DNA of 64,000 nucleotides from Ktedonobacteria bacterium brp13 (GCA_015099395.1 AP024096.1:1426001-1490000), one strand, 5' to 3'; numbered from the stretch's first letter, positions 8,427 through 17,287 are shown. Numbers and translations: made by a program. Notes: generated by a model not told the origin, from the sequence alone.

Positions 8427-9476
8427 ATGAAAATGGAAGCAGTCGTACTTGAAAAAGTGCATGAATTAAAAATTCGCGATATCGACCTCCCCATGGAGGT
8501 CGGACCCCATGACGTGCGGATCGCCGTTCACACCGTAGGAATTTGCGGTAGTGATGTCCATTACTACCAGCATGGAGCGATAGGCCCCTTTGTGGTGCGC
8601 GAACCAATGGTTATGGGACATGAAGCCTCTGGAACTGTTGTCGAAGTCGGCAGTGCCGTTCACCATTTGCAGGTCGGGGACCGGGTTTGCATGGAACCGG
8701 GCATTCCTGATGCTGACAGTAAGGCTGCACGCCTGGGTATGTATAATCTTGATCCAGCTGTACGCTTCTGGGCCACACCGCCTGTGCATGGCTGTTTAAT
8801 GCCTTATGTCGTTCATCCGGCGACGTTTACATACAAATTGCCAAACTCCATCAGTTTTGCGGAAGGCGCAATGGTCGAGCCGTTGGCCGTAGGGATGCAT
8901 GCAGCCGTCAAAGCTCGCATCAAGCCGGGTGACCTGGCGGTTGTACTGGGGGCAGGAACGATAGGCATGCTAACAGCGCTCGCCGCTCTTGCAGGAGGAT
9001 GTAGCCAGGTTGTCATTACTGATGTGCAGCAACCCAAGCTCGATCTGGCGGCAAAACTGGGGCCGATCACTCCTGTCAATGTTACCAAACAGAATCTCGT
9101 TGAAGTGGTACATGAACTTACTGATGGTTGGGGGGCTGACATTGTATTTGAAGCCAGTGGCAATGAGCGATCGGCTGCCTCGGTCTTTGACGCACTCTGT
9201 CCTGGCGGTTGCGTTGTCTTTATTGGCATGCCCGCTGCCCCTGTGACCCTGGATATCGTTGCCGCACAAGCTAAAGAGGCACATATCGAGACCATCTTCC
9301 GCTACGCGCATGTGTATCCGCGAGCGTTAGCACTCATGGGAAGTGGCAAGATCGATGTTAAGCCACTCATCACAGACACATTCGAATTTAAGGATAGCAT
9401 TGCAGCATTTGATTACGCCGGTCATATGCGACCTGAGTCAGTCAAGATACAGATAGTCCTTCCCCAGACGAGGTAA
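8427..9476 (+). CDS. Xylitol/sorbitol dehydrogenase-like medium-chain dehydrogenase
   Basis: A 349-residue zinc-binding MDR dehydrogenase. [13 protein letters not shown] near residue 37 has the catalytic cysteine, GHEASGTV the histidine and glutamate, and [10 protein letters not shown] near 175 the NAD loop. [16 protein letters not shown] replaces the four-cysteine structural-zinc lobe seen in most relatives. This loss, together with [19 protein letters not shown], is typical of bacterial xylitol (D-xylulose-forming) dehydrogenases. The first ATG (8427) almost touches its AGGA; the third codon, ATG 8433, has better spacing and could be the true start. A leader peptide ends three bases upstream. 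It probably oxidises xylitol or a similar polyol. Confidence 0.85.
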   Translation: MKMEAVVLEKVHELKIRDIDLPMEVGPHDVRIAVHTVGICGSDVHYYQHGAIGPFVVREPMVMGHEASGTVVEVGSAVHHLQVGDRVCMEPGIPDADSKAARLGMYNLDPAVRFWATPPVHGCLMPYVVHPATFTYKLPNSISFAEGAMVEPLAVGMHAAVKARIKPGDLAVVLGAGTIGMLTALAALAGGCSQVVITDVQQPKLDLAAKLGPITPVNVTKQNLVEVVHELTDGWGADIVFEASGNERSAASVFDALCPGGCVVFIGMPAAPVTLDIVAAQAKEAHIETIFRYAHVYPRALALMGSGKIDVKPLITDTFEFKDSIAAFDYAGHMRPESVKIQIVLPQTR

Positions 9477-9513
9477 TGTACGTGCGCAGGCTGTTACTGC
9501 TAGCATGATCCTT

Positions 9514-9584
9514 AGAGGGAAACTGGGAGCGGTTGACCAATGAACGCGCATGATGGCGTGCAGCGAGACCTCCAGTTTCCCTCT
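9514..9584 (+). terminator. Intrinsic terminator after the xylitol dehydrogenase gene
   Basis: AGAGGGAAACTGG (9514-9526) pairs perfectly with CCAGTTTCCCTCT (9572-9584), followed by GCTTTTT. The loop is unusually long (45 bases) and GC-rich. Confidence 0.7.
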
Positions 9585-9635
9585 GCTTTTTGCATTAGAA
9601 TGCTGAAATACGTTGAGCTATGCGCAAAACTCAGG

Positions 9636-9995
9636 CTAGCCTTCTATAACAGTGCGTTCTATGCGGAAAGCTGGCATACAGAGTGACCAGTATTCGCACT
9701 GCTCTTCGGTTGATGCGTTGCTGTAGATGACGCGGGTGTTTTTGCCGATAAGGCAACTTTCGCCGGGTTCGACTGTTACCTGTTCGCCTGCGGATTCTAC
9801 CGCCAGGGTACCTTTGACGACGATGACGACTTCGTCAAACTGCGCGATCTGGGCTGGTTCTTTCCAGGCTGGAGGTGCGAACATATGAGCCAGGCTGAAG
9901 GCGTCCTGTTTGGTGTTGAGTACACCGTAGTGTTCGTCGATCGTCTTACCGTCTTCGCGCGGGAAGATGCTGCCATGGCTGACTTTCTGTATCAT
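9636..9995 (-). CDS. Small cupin-domain protein
   Basis: A 119-residue single-domain cupin. The beta-barrel motifs are visible as AQFDEVVIVVKGTLAVES (first cupin box, though the usual histidines are not obvious) and VEPGESCLIGKNTRVIYSN (second box). These proteins bind a metal and a small ligand and act as isomerases, dioxygenase-like enzymes or sensors. It stands alone, convergent with the dehydrogenase and divergent from the acyl-CoA ligase gene. The scarcity of metal-binding histidines suggests a binding rather than catalytic role, but this is inference. Confidence 0.75.
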   Translation of the reverse strand: MIQKVSHGSIFPREDGKTIDEHYGVLNTKQDAFSLAHMFAPPAWKEPAQIAQFDEVVIVVKGTLAVESAGEQVTVEPGESCLIGKNTRVIYSNASTEEQCEYWSLCMPAFRIERTVIEG

Positions 9996-10205
9996 AGTTT
10001 CTTTTCTCTTCTATTTACTAAGATCTTCTGAACGGAAGTTCAGGATATTCATCAGTATAACACACACGCTGTGACGCGAATGCTGTCCACTTGATTTTTG
10101 ATGAGGTGTCAGGTACCCTGTACTTTGAGTGTTCCATTCTATTTTGTGGACCGATCATGTATTGAGTGTTTCTGTTCAGGCAGCTTTCAGGGAGATAGGA
10201 CTATC

Positions 10206-11945
10206 ATGACAGTGTCGCATGAGAACTCTTCCGTTGTTCCGAGCACGCAGGGCATTCAGCGTTGGAGCTATGCCAGCGCTACCTGTGACATATCGTTGCT
10301 CGGTGTTCCGATCGGTGACCTCTTTGATCAGACTGTTGCGCGTTATCCAACTAACCTTGCTTTAATCTCGTGCCATCAGCAGATCCGCCTGACGTATCGT
10401 GAGTTGCAGGAGCAGGTTGACCGCTGCGCACGCGCTCTGGTGCACCTGGGATTGCAGAAGGGAGAGCGGGTAGGGATCTGGTCGCCCAATTGTGCTGAGT
10501 GGTGTATTACGCAGTTTGCTACCAGCAAGATTGGTGCTATTTTAGTCAATATCAATCCTTCGTATCGTTTGTACGAGCTAGAGTATGTCTTGCAGCAAGC
10601 AGGTTGTCGCGCGTTGATCCTGGCCCCCGCATTCAAGACCTCGAAATATATCGAGATGGTACAGGAACTGGCCCCCGAACTGGCACACCACGCACCAGGT
10701 CAACTCAAGTCCGCAAAGCTTCCAACCCTGACGACTGTTATCCACCTTGGGCAGCATGATGTACCCGGTATGTATAGCTGGGGTCCTTTTATGCAGATGG
10801 GTGAGGGTATATCTGCTGAACAGTTAGCTGAAGTGCAGCGTCAGCAAGAATTTGACGATCCAATCAATATTCAATATACCAGTGGTACAACTGGCTTTCC
10901 TAAAGGAGCCACGCTCAGCCACCATAATATCTTGAATAACGGCTATTTTGTGGCGCGGCTACAAGGCATTACCCATGAGGACAGAGTCTGCATTCCCGTT
11001 CCACTCTACCACTGCTTTGGGATGGTCATGGGAAATCTGGGTTGTATCACGCATGGCGCAACGATGGTCTATCCTGCTGAGGTCTTTGATCCACTCTCGG
11101 TCTTGCAGACGGTACAGGAGGAGCGTTGTACGTCGCTCTACGGTGTGCCAACCATGTTTATTGCCGAGATGGCGCATCCTGATTTTGCTAGCTTTGATTA
11201 TTCGAGTTTGCGTACTGGGATCATGGCCGGTTCACCCTGTCCGATTGAAGTGATGCGTCGCGTTATGCAGAATATGCATATTGCAGATATTACCATCTGT
11301 TTCGGTATGACAGAGACGTCGCCTGTCTCTGCCCAAACAACCAGCGATACACCGCTTGAGCAGCGTGTAGCAACGGTTGGGAAGGTGCATCCACATCTGG
11401 AGATCAAGATTGTCGATCCTGCGACTGGTAAGGTGGTCCCGCTTGGTACCCCCGGTGAACTGTGTACGCGTGGCTATAGTGTCATGCTGGGGTACTGGAA
11501 TAATCCAGAGGCGACCGCCCATGCTATCGATGTTGCACGTTGGATGCACACTGGTGATCTGGCGACAATGGATGAAGAGGGCTACATTAATATTGTGGGG
11601 CGTATCAAAGATATGATTATTCGTGGTGGCGAGAATATCTATCCACGTGAGATCGAGGAGTTCTTATATACGCATCCCAGCGTCTCCGATGTACAGATTA
11701 TAGGTGTCCCTGATCCCCAATATGGCGAGGCTGTTGTAGCATGGGTGAAGGTACGCGATGGAGAGTCGCTGAGTGAGGATGAGTTACGTGAGTTCTGTCG
11801 TGGTCGGATTGCTCATTACAAGGTTCCCCGATATATCCGCTTCACGAACGAATATCCTATGACAGTGACGGGCAAGATTCAAAAATATCTGATGCGCCAG
11901 ACATCCATTCAAGAGTTGGGTTTACAGGAGATTGAGACCGCATAA
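10206..11945 (+). CDS. Long/medium-chain acyl-CoA synthetase (AMP-forming)
   Basis: A 579-residue ANL-superfamily ligase that activates a carboxylic acid to acyl-AMP and then acyl-CoA. Motifs in order: the P-loop [12 protein letters not shown] at about residue 224, GMTETSPVS near 370, [18 protein letters not shown] near 448, the hinge motif [13 protein letters not shown], and the catalytic lysine in VTGKIQK near 555. The frame is open from 10098, but ATG 10206 is preferred: it has AGGGAG (10189-10194) and ATAGGA upstream and gives a normal N-terminus. The gene is monocistronic and ends at a strong terminator. A fatty-acid substrate is likely from the overall pattern, chain length unknown. Confidence 0.92.
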   Translation: MTVSHENSSVVPSTQGIQRWSYASATCDISLLGVPIGDLFDQTVARYPTNLALISCHQQIRLTYRELQEQVDRCARALVHLGLQKGERVGIWSPNCAEWCITQFATSKIGAILVNINPSYRLYELEYVLQQAGCRALILAPAFKTSKYIEMVQELAPELAHHAPGQLKSAKLPTLTTVIHLGQHDVPGMYSWGPFMQMGEGISAEQLAEVQRQQEFDDPINIQYTSGTTGFPKGATLSHHNILNNGYFVARLQGITHEDRVCIPVPLYHCFGMVMGNLGCITHGATMVYPAEVFDPLSVLQTVQEERCTSLYGVPTMFIAEMAHPDFASFDYSSLRTGIMAGSPCPIEVMRRVMQNMHIADITICFGMTETSPVSAQTTSDTPLEQRVATVGKVHPHLEIKIVDPATGKVVPLGTPGELCTRGYSVMLGYWNNPEATAHAIDVARWMHTGDLATMDEEGYINIVGRIKDMIIRGGENIYPREIEEFLYTHPSVSDVQIIGVPDPQYGEAVVAWVKVRDGESLSEDELREFCRGRIAHYKVPRYIRFTNEYPMTVTGKIQKYLMRQTSIQELGLQEIETA

Positions 11946-11985
11946 ACCCTTGTGTTGACCGTTTACTTCCGTTTTTCATACATAG

Positions 11986-12028
11986 AAAGAACGCTCCTTG
12001 CTCATCGTTGGCGCAAGGAGCGTTCTTT
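11986..12028. terminator. Bidirectional intrinsic terminator
   Basis: AAAGAACGCTCCTTG (11986-12000) and CAAGGAGCGTTCTTT (12014-12028) form a perfect 15-base stem with a 13-base loop. The A-rich and T-rich arms suit both strands, between the ligase gene and the methyltransferase remnant. Confidence 0.85.
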
Positions 12029-12042
12029 TGTGTTACCTCGAC

Positions 12043-12371
12043 TTATTTTTTTCCGACGATCGCGAGGGTCTGATATTCGCGGGATGCAGGCCCCTGCTCA
12101 AGGGTGACTGTCGTAAAGCCGCTCTGTTGCATGATAGGGATAATAGCATTCTCTACTTGTAGTTGGAAGTCGCTCTTCTGGGTCGCATCTACTTTACCTG
12201 GCGAGAACGTAAGTATCACTAAACCGCCCGGTTTGAGCACGCGCTCGATCTCTGTAATAGCTTGCATATAATCGGGCCAGAAGTAGAGCGTATGAATACT
12301 CCAGATCTTATTGAATTGCATATCGGCAAAAGGGAGATGCGTGACATCTGCACGAAGTACTTCCGTTGGAC
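12043..12371 (-). pseudogene. 5'-truncated class I SAM methyltransferase
   Basis: The C-terminal half of a Rossmann-fold methyltransferase is intact: EVLRADVTHLPFAD (motif II/III), WSIHTLYFWPDYMQAITEIE, and RVLKPGGLVILTFSPG (motif post-III). The SAM-binding motif I with its GxGxG is missing. Going upstream the homology ends at about 12371, where the frame runs into a stop within two codons and the sequence changes character. A deletion or insertion has therefore removed the first half of the gene. An ATG at 12321 opens a 92-residue frame, but this would lack the cofactor site. Confidence 0.75.
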
Positions 12372-12762
12372 TTTTTCAACAGGCTGCAACCGTTTTTGAA
12401 ACAATCTGCGGAGGCAAAGACGGGGCGGAGATCTTCACGCGGCCTGTCGCACTGGGCAAACGATCAGTCGATCAGACGATCAGTTGAACGTTTGCATTTA
12501 TACGCAAAAGCAACTATACTCAAGAGCAACTATACTCAAGAGCAACTATACGCAAAAGCAACAGAATGTGAGGGTTAAATCAAGAAAAATAACCTTGAGG
12601 GATTTTTGAGCGAGTTAGTGTCTTCTAAGATTATACATTGATATCCGTCCTGCTATACTCTCTAGAGAGATAGCAGTAAAGGAACGTATCGCATTTAAAT
12701 CCTCTTTTGCTACATACATTTTTTGTTATTTTTAAATCGTCGTATGTAAGAGGAAGCACATC
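12372..12762. other. Gap with short tandem repeats before the repeat protein
   Basis: No gene is supported here; a 70-codon open frame at 12366 consists of repeats. The left edge is the break in the methyltransferase. The middle holds the CGATCAGN and 16-base repeats listed separately. The last 100 bases are AT-rich and probably contain the promoter of the gene at 12763, which has AGAGGAAG before its ATG. Confidence 0.55.
12461..12562. repeat. Two short tandem repeat tracts
   Basis: First tract: three copies of CGATCAGN at 12461-12484 (8-base period). Second tract: CAACTATACTCAAGAG at 12511-12526 and 12527-12542, and the variant CAACTATACGCAAAAG at 12543-12558, flanked on both sides by partial copies (about 12500-12562). 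The copies are nearly identical, which points to recent slippage or a site array for a binding protein. Confidence 0.8.
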
Positions 12763-13665
12763 ATGCCAGGATTACACCGCAGTGCCAGTGAGGGGGATCT
12801 AAGTAGACTAAGGTCCGAGTCTTCAAGTCCCACGGGTCCGAGAGAGGTTGATTGGCTCCGCCGCGAAACTACGAAAGGGAAGCAACCGGAGAGACAACCG
12901 GTGGAGCCCCGAGACAATGTTGCATCTTCAAATACCGAGGATCAGGGGGTTGATATACTCCGCCGCGAAACTACGAAAGGGAAGCACCCGGTGGAGCATC
13001 GAGACAATGTTGCATCTTCAAGTCGCAGGGGTCTGCTCGAAGCTCTACAGGAGGATACAGAGAGAATGTGGGGTAATCAAGGCACTAAGTCTCGGGATGT
13101 GTCGTCACGGGGTGATCAAGGCACTGAGTCTGGGGAACCTGATCCTCATATAGATATGCACGGTATGGCTCGCCGCAGCCCCGATAGCGGTCGTGGACAT
13201 TCTTCACATGCGAGGCATGATATAGAACTCCATCCGCTTGATCTCGAGAAAGGCTTAGTCCGACATGAGGGGAATGAGGGGCATTATACAGATACCGATC
13301 GCTCACGTCGTGTGAGTAGTGAGCATAGCGAGCTTACTGGTAGAGAGCTATATCGATATAGAGAGGTAGTTGGAGCGCTACGTGGTATCCAGGAGGATAT
13401 TGTGAACATTAGGCGAAGATTGGACGACCGACCGGACAGCACAAACCAACCGGACAACACGGGGAACAACCGTCGCACTTGGAAGGAGTGGTTTACAGGT
13501 CGTAACGGTCGCTCTTGGAAGGATTGGTACAACGGACCTTGGAACTCACATATTAGTACTATCGGGGGAGTTGTGGCGCCACTCTCAGTAGTATCAATGA
13601 TTTATATGTATCGCCCAGACTTGCTCTCCAAAGCTGTGGCGGAGTTGAGTCGTCATTCTCATTAA
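12763..13665 (+). CDS. Repeat-rich hydrophilic protein with C-terminal membrane anchor
   Basis: A 300-residue protein with no recognised family. About 270 residues are hydrophilic and low in complexity, rich in R, E, S, D, G and H. They contain internal duplications: LRRETTKGK plus RDNVASS occurs twice (about residues 32-56 and 66-87), GNQGTKSRD/GDQGTESGE twice, and WKEWFTGRNGRS/WKDWYNG twice. One helical stretch (YREVVGALRGIQEDIVNIRRRL, split here only for description) may form a coiled coil. The end carries a single hydrophobic segment (IGGVVAPLSVVSMIYMY), so the protein is probably tail-anchored with the charged part in the cytoplasm. The start has AGAGGAAG upstream. Flanks are decayed genes. 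It may be a fast-evolving lineage-specific gene. Confidence 0.6.
   Translation: MPGLHRSASEGDLSRLRSESSSPTGPREVDWLRRETTKGKQPERQPVEPRDNVASSNTEDQGVDILRRETTKGKHPVEHRDNVASSSRRGLLEALQEDTERMWGNQGTKSRDVSSRGDQGTESGEPDPHIDMHGMARRSPDSGRGHSSHARHDIELHPLDLEKGLVRHEGNEGHYTDTDRSRRVSSEHSELTGRELYRYREVVGALRGIQEDIVNIRRRLDDRPDSTNQPDNTGNNRRTWKEWFTGRNGRSWKDWYNGPWNSHISTIGGVVAPLSVVSMIYMYRPDLLSKAVAELSRHSH
12856..13021 (+). repeat. In-frame internal duplication in the repeat protein gene
   Basis: Bases 12856-12931 recur at 12958-13021 with a 12-base in-frame deletion and few changes. Both begin CTCCGCCGCGAAACTACG and end GACAATGTTGCATCTTCAA. A second pair with a 39-base period follows at 13071-13096 and 13110-13135. Both periods are multiples of three, so the frame is kept. 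Confidence 0.85.
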
Positions 13666-13731
13666 TATCAATGGTTTATATGTATCACCCAAAATTGCTC
13701 GCCGACGCTGTGGCGGAGTTGAGTCGTCATT
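13592..13731 (+). repeat. Duplication of the 3' end of the repeat protein gene
   Basis: Bases 13592-13657 (the last codons, membrane segment to near the stop) recur at 13666-13731 with about ten differences, beginning 1 base after the stop. The second copy carries its own TGA at 13731. The extra copy is outside the frame and is a relic of unequal duplication. A weak hairpin (GGTAGA 13748-13753, TCTACC 13771-13776, then GTTTTG) may end the transcript. Confidence 0.8.
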
Positions 13732-13831
13732 GATCTTCTCTTTTTATGGTAGAGTAAAATTGCTCAAAAATCTACCGTTTTGTCACCTGGGTATAAATAC
13801 TCTATCAATACTATGCCTTGATCGTAGGTTA

Positions 13832-14138
13832 TTATGATAAAGGTGACCTCGTTTTAATCGTCCAACTGCCAACCACGCCATCCAGGGTTAGTATCGCACA
13901 GAAGATACCATAGAGACTGGCATTCATATGTAAGTTCTGTGTCACAAAGAAGATATAGAGTGCGTTGATGACCCCAGAGCCATCTGTGATAAGGCGGTCT
14001 GTCAACAACAATGTGCGCATGAAGCGGTTAGCCAGTATTAAAGCCAAGCCCCTCACGGAGCTCAGTAAGGAAAGAGGCTTGTGTCGTTTCTGGCTTCTCT
14101 GTGTCTTGCAATGGGTCCGGTGCCTGGATGCAGCGGAT
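13832..14138 (-). pseudogene. MFS transporter remnant with frameshift
   Basis: Minus-strand translation gives two adjoining pieces of a major-facilitator permease of the EntS/tetracycline-exporter type. The first, ending KPETTQASFLTELREGL, is the central cytoplasmic loop. After a frameshift near 14050 the second continues ILANRFMRTLLLTD and then ALYIFFVTQNLHMNASLYG, one or two membrane helices. The reading ends at 13832. Both ends of the transporter are missing. It lies between the repeat protein and the terminator of msrB. Confidence 0.7.
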
Positions 14139-14161
14139 CATAACACTAATGCGAAAAAAAC

Positions 14162-14224
14162 ATAGCTACAGAGAAATATAGTACAGCACCTTTAAGACGC
14201 TGTACTATATTTCTCTGTAGCTAT
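14162..14224 (-). terminator. Perfect 26-base hairpin ending msrB
   Basis: Arms at 14162-14187 and 14199-14224 are exact reverse complements of 26 bases with an 11-base loop. Read on the minus strand, the hairpin is followed by a run of seven T (14154-14160). It lies 22 bases after the msrB stop, so it is an intrinsic terminator of unusual length. Confidence 0.85.
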
Positions 14225-14246
14225 AATAAGATCACGTGCGCGCTAT

Positions 14247-14630
14247 TTATTCGTGGATGGTTGGTGGCAACTCTTGCCCTTTGGGGATAAAGCGGATTGA
14301 CACTGAATTGACGCAGTGCCGTGTGTTTTTGTCGGTCAGGCGCTCGCCTATGAAAACATGACCGAGATGACCGCCACAATTCTCACAAATGATCTCTGTC
14401 CTTCTGCCATCGGCATCTGTCTCACGCCGAACGGCATTTGGAAAGTTTTCGTCAAATGCAGGCCAGCCACATCCACTATTGAATTTGCTCTCAGAGGAGA
14501 AGAGGGGCGCATTACAGCGACGACAGATAAATGTGCCATCTGCAAAAAACTCATCATATTCGTTGACGAATGGAGCTTCGGTCCCCTTACGGAGAATAAC
14601 ACGCTCTTCCTGGGGTGTTAATTTATTCAT
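14247..14630 (-). CDS. msrB: Peptide-methionine (R)-S-oxide reductase
   Basis: A 127-residue stand-alone MsrB, normal length. It repairs the R-epimer of methionine sulfoxide in proteins. CRRCNAPLF (about residue 36) and CENCGGHLGHVF (about 82) supply the four zinc cysteines. GCGWPAFDE is the substrate-binding loop, and RHCVNSVSIRF near residue 105 contains the catalytic cysteine. It is encoded alone, without msrA, between a long terminator and an AT-rich upstream gap. Thioredoxin is the usual electron donor. Confidence 0.96.
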   Translation of the reverse strand: MNKLTPQEERVILRKGTEAPFVNEYDEFFADGTFICRRCNAPLFSSESKFNSGCGWPAFDENFPNAVRRETDADGRRTEIICENCGGHLGHVFIGERLTDKNTRHCVNSVSIRFIPKGQELPPTIHE

Positions 14631-14960
14631 GTGTGTTTCCTCTTGGTGCTTTATGTGCAGGCACAGACATTTTTGGTAAGTGTGGTAATTTATGCCTTAT
14701 CTGTGCCTTATCAATGAATGGTTTTCTACTATAGAAAACAAAAAACGGAGTAGTTTTATTCTTATTTTACTGCCCGCTATATTTTACATTGCTTACTATG
14801 ATAATGCCAATATTGATTGCCATCAATATTGATAGCGTTCAGGCCACTATTGCAACGCTGTATATAGAACATTTGGGAAGAAACTTTTATGTGCGTCACA
14901 CTTGTCTTTATCATACGATGGATTACATGCAACCACTAAAATTTATTTATAAGGAAAACG
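14631..14960. other. AT-rich gap between msrB and the sigma factor gene
   Basis: Divergent intergenic region with no supported gene. It contains a perfect small palindrome, AATATTGAT (14809-14817) and ATCAATATT (14822-14830) with a 4-base spacer, a possible operator for either neighbour. The sigma factor start has AAGGAAAACG just upstream. Confidence 0.5.
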
Positions 14961-15494
14961 ATGCAGCATATGCAACATATCCATCTTTCCGAGATATCAC
15001 CAATTGCCGAACTATTCCAAAGGTATGCCCCTATAATTCTAGGCTACTTTAGGAAACGAGGCACAATCGCCGAAGACGCAGAAGATTTATTGCTTGAAGT
15101 CTTTACTGCTGCGGTTGAGAACCCCAGGTTAATTACTATGCCCGAAAATGAGCAGGTCGCATGGTTACAGCGAGTTGCTCATAACAAGATGATTGACCAT
15201 TATCGACGCCAATCGTATCGGCAGACAGTCGATTTAGAGCAAACGGCCAATATGCTCTATGCTGAGGACTACTCCACTCCTGAGCACGTTGTGGAACAGC
15301 AAGAAAGCCATGCTGAATTGTGGCGTCACATCTCGCAACTACCGGTCGCCCAACAAGAGGCACTCCGACTTCGCTTCGCGCAAGGATTATCTTCCAAAGA
15401 GATTGCGCAACGCTTGAAGAAAAGCGATATGGCAATTCGTGGAATCCTTTCGCGAGCGATCAATGTCTTACGTACGGTCTATAGCGAGATTTAG
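14961..15494 (+). CDS. ECF-type RNA polymerase sigma factor
   Basis: A 177-residue sigma-70-family factor with only regions 2 and 4. Region 2 spans about residues 15-85 (YFRKRGTIAEDAEDLLLEVF, then WLQRVAHNKMIDHYRR, the promoter-melting and -10 recognition part). Region 4 spans about 115-172, with LPVAQQEALRLRF and a helix-turn-helix GLSSKEIAQRLKKSD. The next gene starts 8 bases after the stop, so the two are one operon. ECF factors usually sit beside an anti-sigma factor; here that position is taken by a membrane transpeptidase with a cytoplasmic tail. The signal is unknown but may concern the cell wall. Confidence 0.9.
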   Translation: MQHMQHIHLSEISPIAELFQRYAPIILGYFRKRGTIAEDAEDLLLEVFTAAVENPRLITMPENEQVAWLQRVAHNKMIDHYRRQSYRQTVDLEQTANMLYAEDYSTPEHVVEQQESHAELWRHISQLPVAQQEALRLRFAQGLSSKEIAQRLKKSDMAIRGILSRAINVLRTVYSEI

Positions 15495-15502
15495 AGGGAC
15501 TT

Positions 15503-17194
15503 ATGAAACCAGAAAATGAGCTAGTAACACCAAAAAATGTGGAAGAGCAGATCCAGAAAGTATTTCAGACGCATGGGCGGCAGGATACTGTTACGCCCGT
15601 AGGAACACGTGTCATACGGGAGCTTTACTCTCTGTATCGTGGTGACGAAGGTATTATGGAGCGCACCTGGGAGCGCCTCGTCGAACGACACCCCGAAATT
15701 GAAAATAAGATCGATCAATCTGCCACCGAGCCGCAAAAGATTATCACTCTACCACTGCGACCTGTCCTGGGGCAACAGTCTGCTTTGGGACAGCAATCTG
15801 TCATGAGAACGACTGTGAGAAAGAGTTGGAAACAACGCGTGAATATACTTATCGCTGTCGCCGTCTGCATGATAGTAATCGCGAGTTCGTTCTTTCTCTT
15901 TCATCAGAGCCATATTGTTCCACCCGCTCACCCTACGGCTCCAGCGAAGGGTCCACTTCAATTACTGGATAGCCATGGAAAGCTCTTCTATCAGACAGAT
16001 GGAAAAAAGACGTCATATTTTGGCAAAGACCAGCAGACCGCTGATTTTGTGCAATATGCGCTGCCACAATTGGCCGCTGCATTGCATGTTAAACCAGTAG
16101 AATTAGCAAATATGGGTTTACATGTAACTACTACGCTCGACCTGGACTTACAGAGCAAAGTGTACAATAATGCACAACAGCAGATCCAACAATTAAGGGA
16201 TAGCATGCATATAGACGATAGTGCAGTTGTTGTGCTTGATTACCATGATGGTTCGATTCGCGCACTCTTTGGGAGCCTCAACGAGCAGCAAACTGAAGGC
16301 TACAATGTAGCTACGCAAAATAGCCGTCAGCTAGGCTCAGTCTACAAACCTTTTGTCTACGCGACTGCGTTTGATCAAGGGATTAGTCCTGGCGATATCG
16401 TTGCTGATGTTCCAACAACGTTTCCAGGCAATTACATGCCACAAAATTATGATCAGCAGTTTCATGGATTGATTTCGTATCGTACTGCGTTACAAAATAG
16501 CTATAATATTCCAGCCATTAAATTGCTCCAGAAAACACAGATCGCTCCCACTGCCAAGAAAGTTGCTGAGTTAGGTGTACCTTCAATGCCTCTTTCTCAG
16601 TTGGGTTATTCTATGGCACTGGGTACGTCTGAAGCTACCGTTCTGAATACAACCGTAGCCTATGGTACGATAGCAAATCAGGGAGTGCATTTTGCACCTA
16701 ACACCATTGAGAAAGTCAGCGATACAAACGGCCGTGTTTTATTCCAGGCCAGTGCTCAGGGTACGCATGTTTTAAGTTCAGCAGCAGCGTTCATGATTAC
16801 CGATGTCTTGAGAGATAACACTGCTCATACTCTGACCATGGGGGCATGTAGTCCAGTTGTGCTTTATACTACATCGCTTGCACAGTGTCAGGCCGGTGAT
16901 CCTGGTATTGTCCGTCCAGCAGCGGTCAAGACCGGATTGGATGATGCTCACAGGGACAACTGGACCGTTGGCTATACCAGCGACTATGCTGTAGGCGTCT
17001 GGTCGGGTAATGATAATGGGGAGCCTATGGTTGGAAGCACAGGTTCGGAGGGGGCTGCACAGATCTGGCACGATACTATGTTGATGGCTGAAGGCAGCGT
17101 GCCTGTTAAACCATTTGCTGGCCCTCCTGCTACCGTCGTAAAAAAGACTGTCAGTGAACAGGGATTTACCGTCACAGACTGGCATCTAAAATAA
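15503..17194 (+). CDS. Membrane transpeptidase (penicillin-binding-protein domain without glycosyltransferase)
   Basis: A 563-residue bitopic protein. About 110 cytoplasmic residues come first (with ELYSLYRGDEGIMERTWERL), then one membrane helix at about 113-133 (ILIAVAVCMIVIASSFFLF). A linker follows, then a penicillin-binding transpeptidase domain with SVYK (catalytic serine about 279), SYN (about 333) and KTG (about 476). The sequence around them resembles class A PBPs (the usual RQPGSxxKP is RQLGSVYKP here), but the GT51 glycosyltransferase domain is missing. It is cotranscribed with the ECF sigma factor 8 bases upstream. The N-terminal tail occupies the place of an anti-sigma domain, so it may bind that sigma factor and report wall or beta-lactam state. 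This last point is inference. Confidence 0.85.
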   Translation: MKPENELVTPKNVEEQIQKVFQTHGRQDTVTPVGTRVIRELYSLYRGDEGIMERTWERLVERHPEIENKIDQSATEPQKIITLPLRPVLGQQSALGQQSVMRTTVRKSWKQRVNILIAVAVCMIVIASSFFLFHQSHIVPPAHPTAPAKGPLQLLDSHGKLFYQTDGKKTSYFGKDQQTADFVQYALPQLAAALHVKPVELANMGLHVTTTLDLDLQSKVYNNAQQQIQQLRDSMHIDDSAVVVLDYHDGSIRALFGSLNEQQTEGYNVATQNSRQLGSVYKPFVYATAFDQGISPGDIVADVPTTFPGNYMPQNYDQQFHGLISYRTALQNSYNIPAIKLLQKTQIAPTAKKVAELGVPSMPLSQLGYSMALGTSEATVLNTTVAYGTIANQGVHFAPNTIEKVSDTNGRVLFQASAQGTHVLSSAAAFMITDVLRDNTAHTLTMGACSPVVLYTTSLAQCQAGDPGIVRPAAVKTGLDDAHRDNWTVGYTSDYAVGVWSGNDNGEPMVGSTGSEGAAQIWHDTMLMAEGSVPVKPFAGPPATVVKKTVSEQGFTVTDWHLK

Positions 17195-17232
17195 TTGAAA
17201 TGCACCTTAAGCCTCAGGGTATGAGACTGTAC

Positions 17233-17287
17233 AAAGGGTCGGGGTAGAGAAACGCTATAGAATAGCGCGATCTTACCCTGACCCTTT
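17233..17287 (+). terminator. Terminator after the sigma-transpeptidase operon
   Basis: AAAGGGTCGGGGTA (17233-17246) pairs with TACCCTGACCCTTT (17274-17287), with one G-T pair. A second small stem, CGCTAT/ATAGCG, lies inside the loop. Confidence 0.65.

Noticed and set aside
12511..12558. Possible CRISPR-like array
   Set aside because: Only three 16-base units placed directly head to tail with no spacers.
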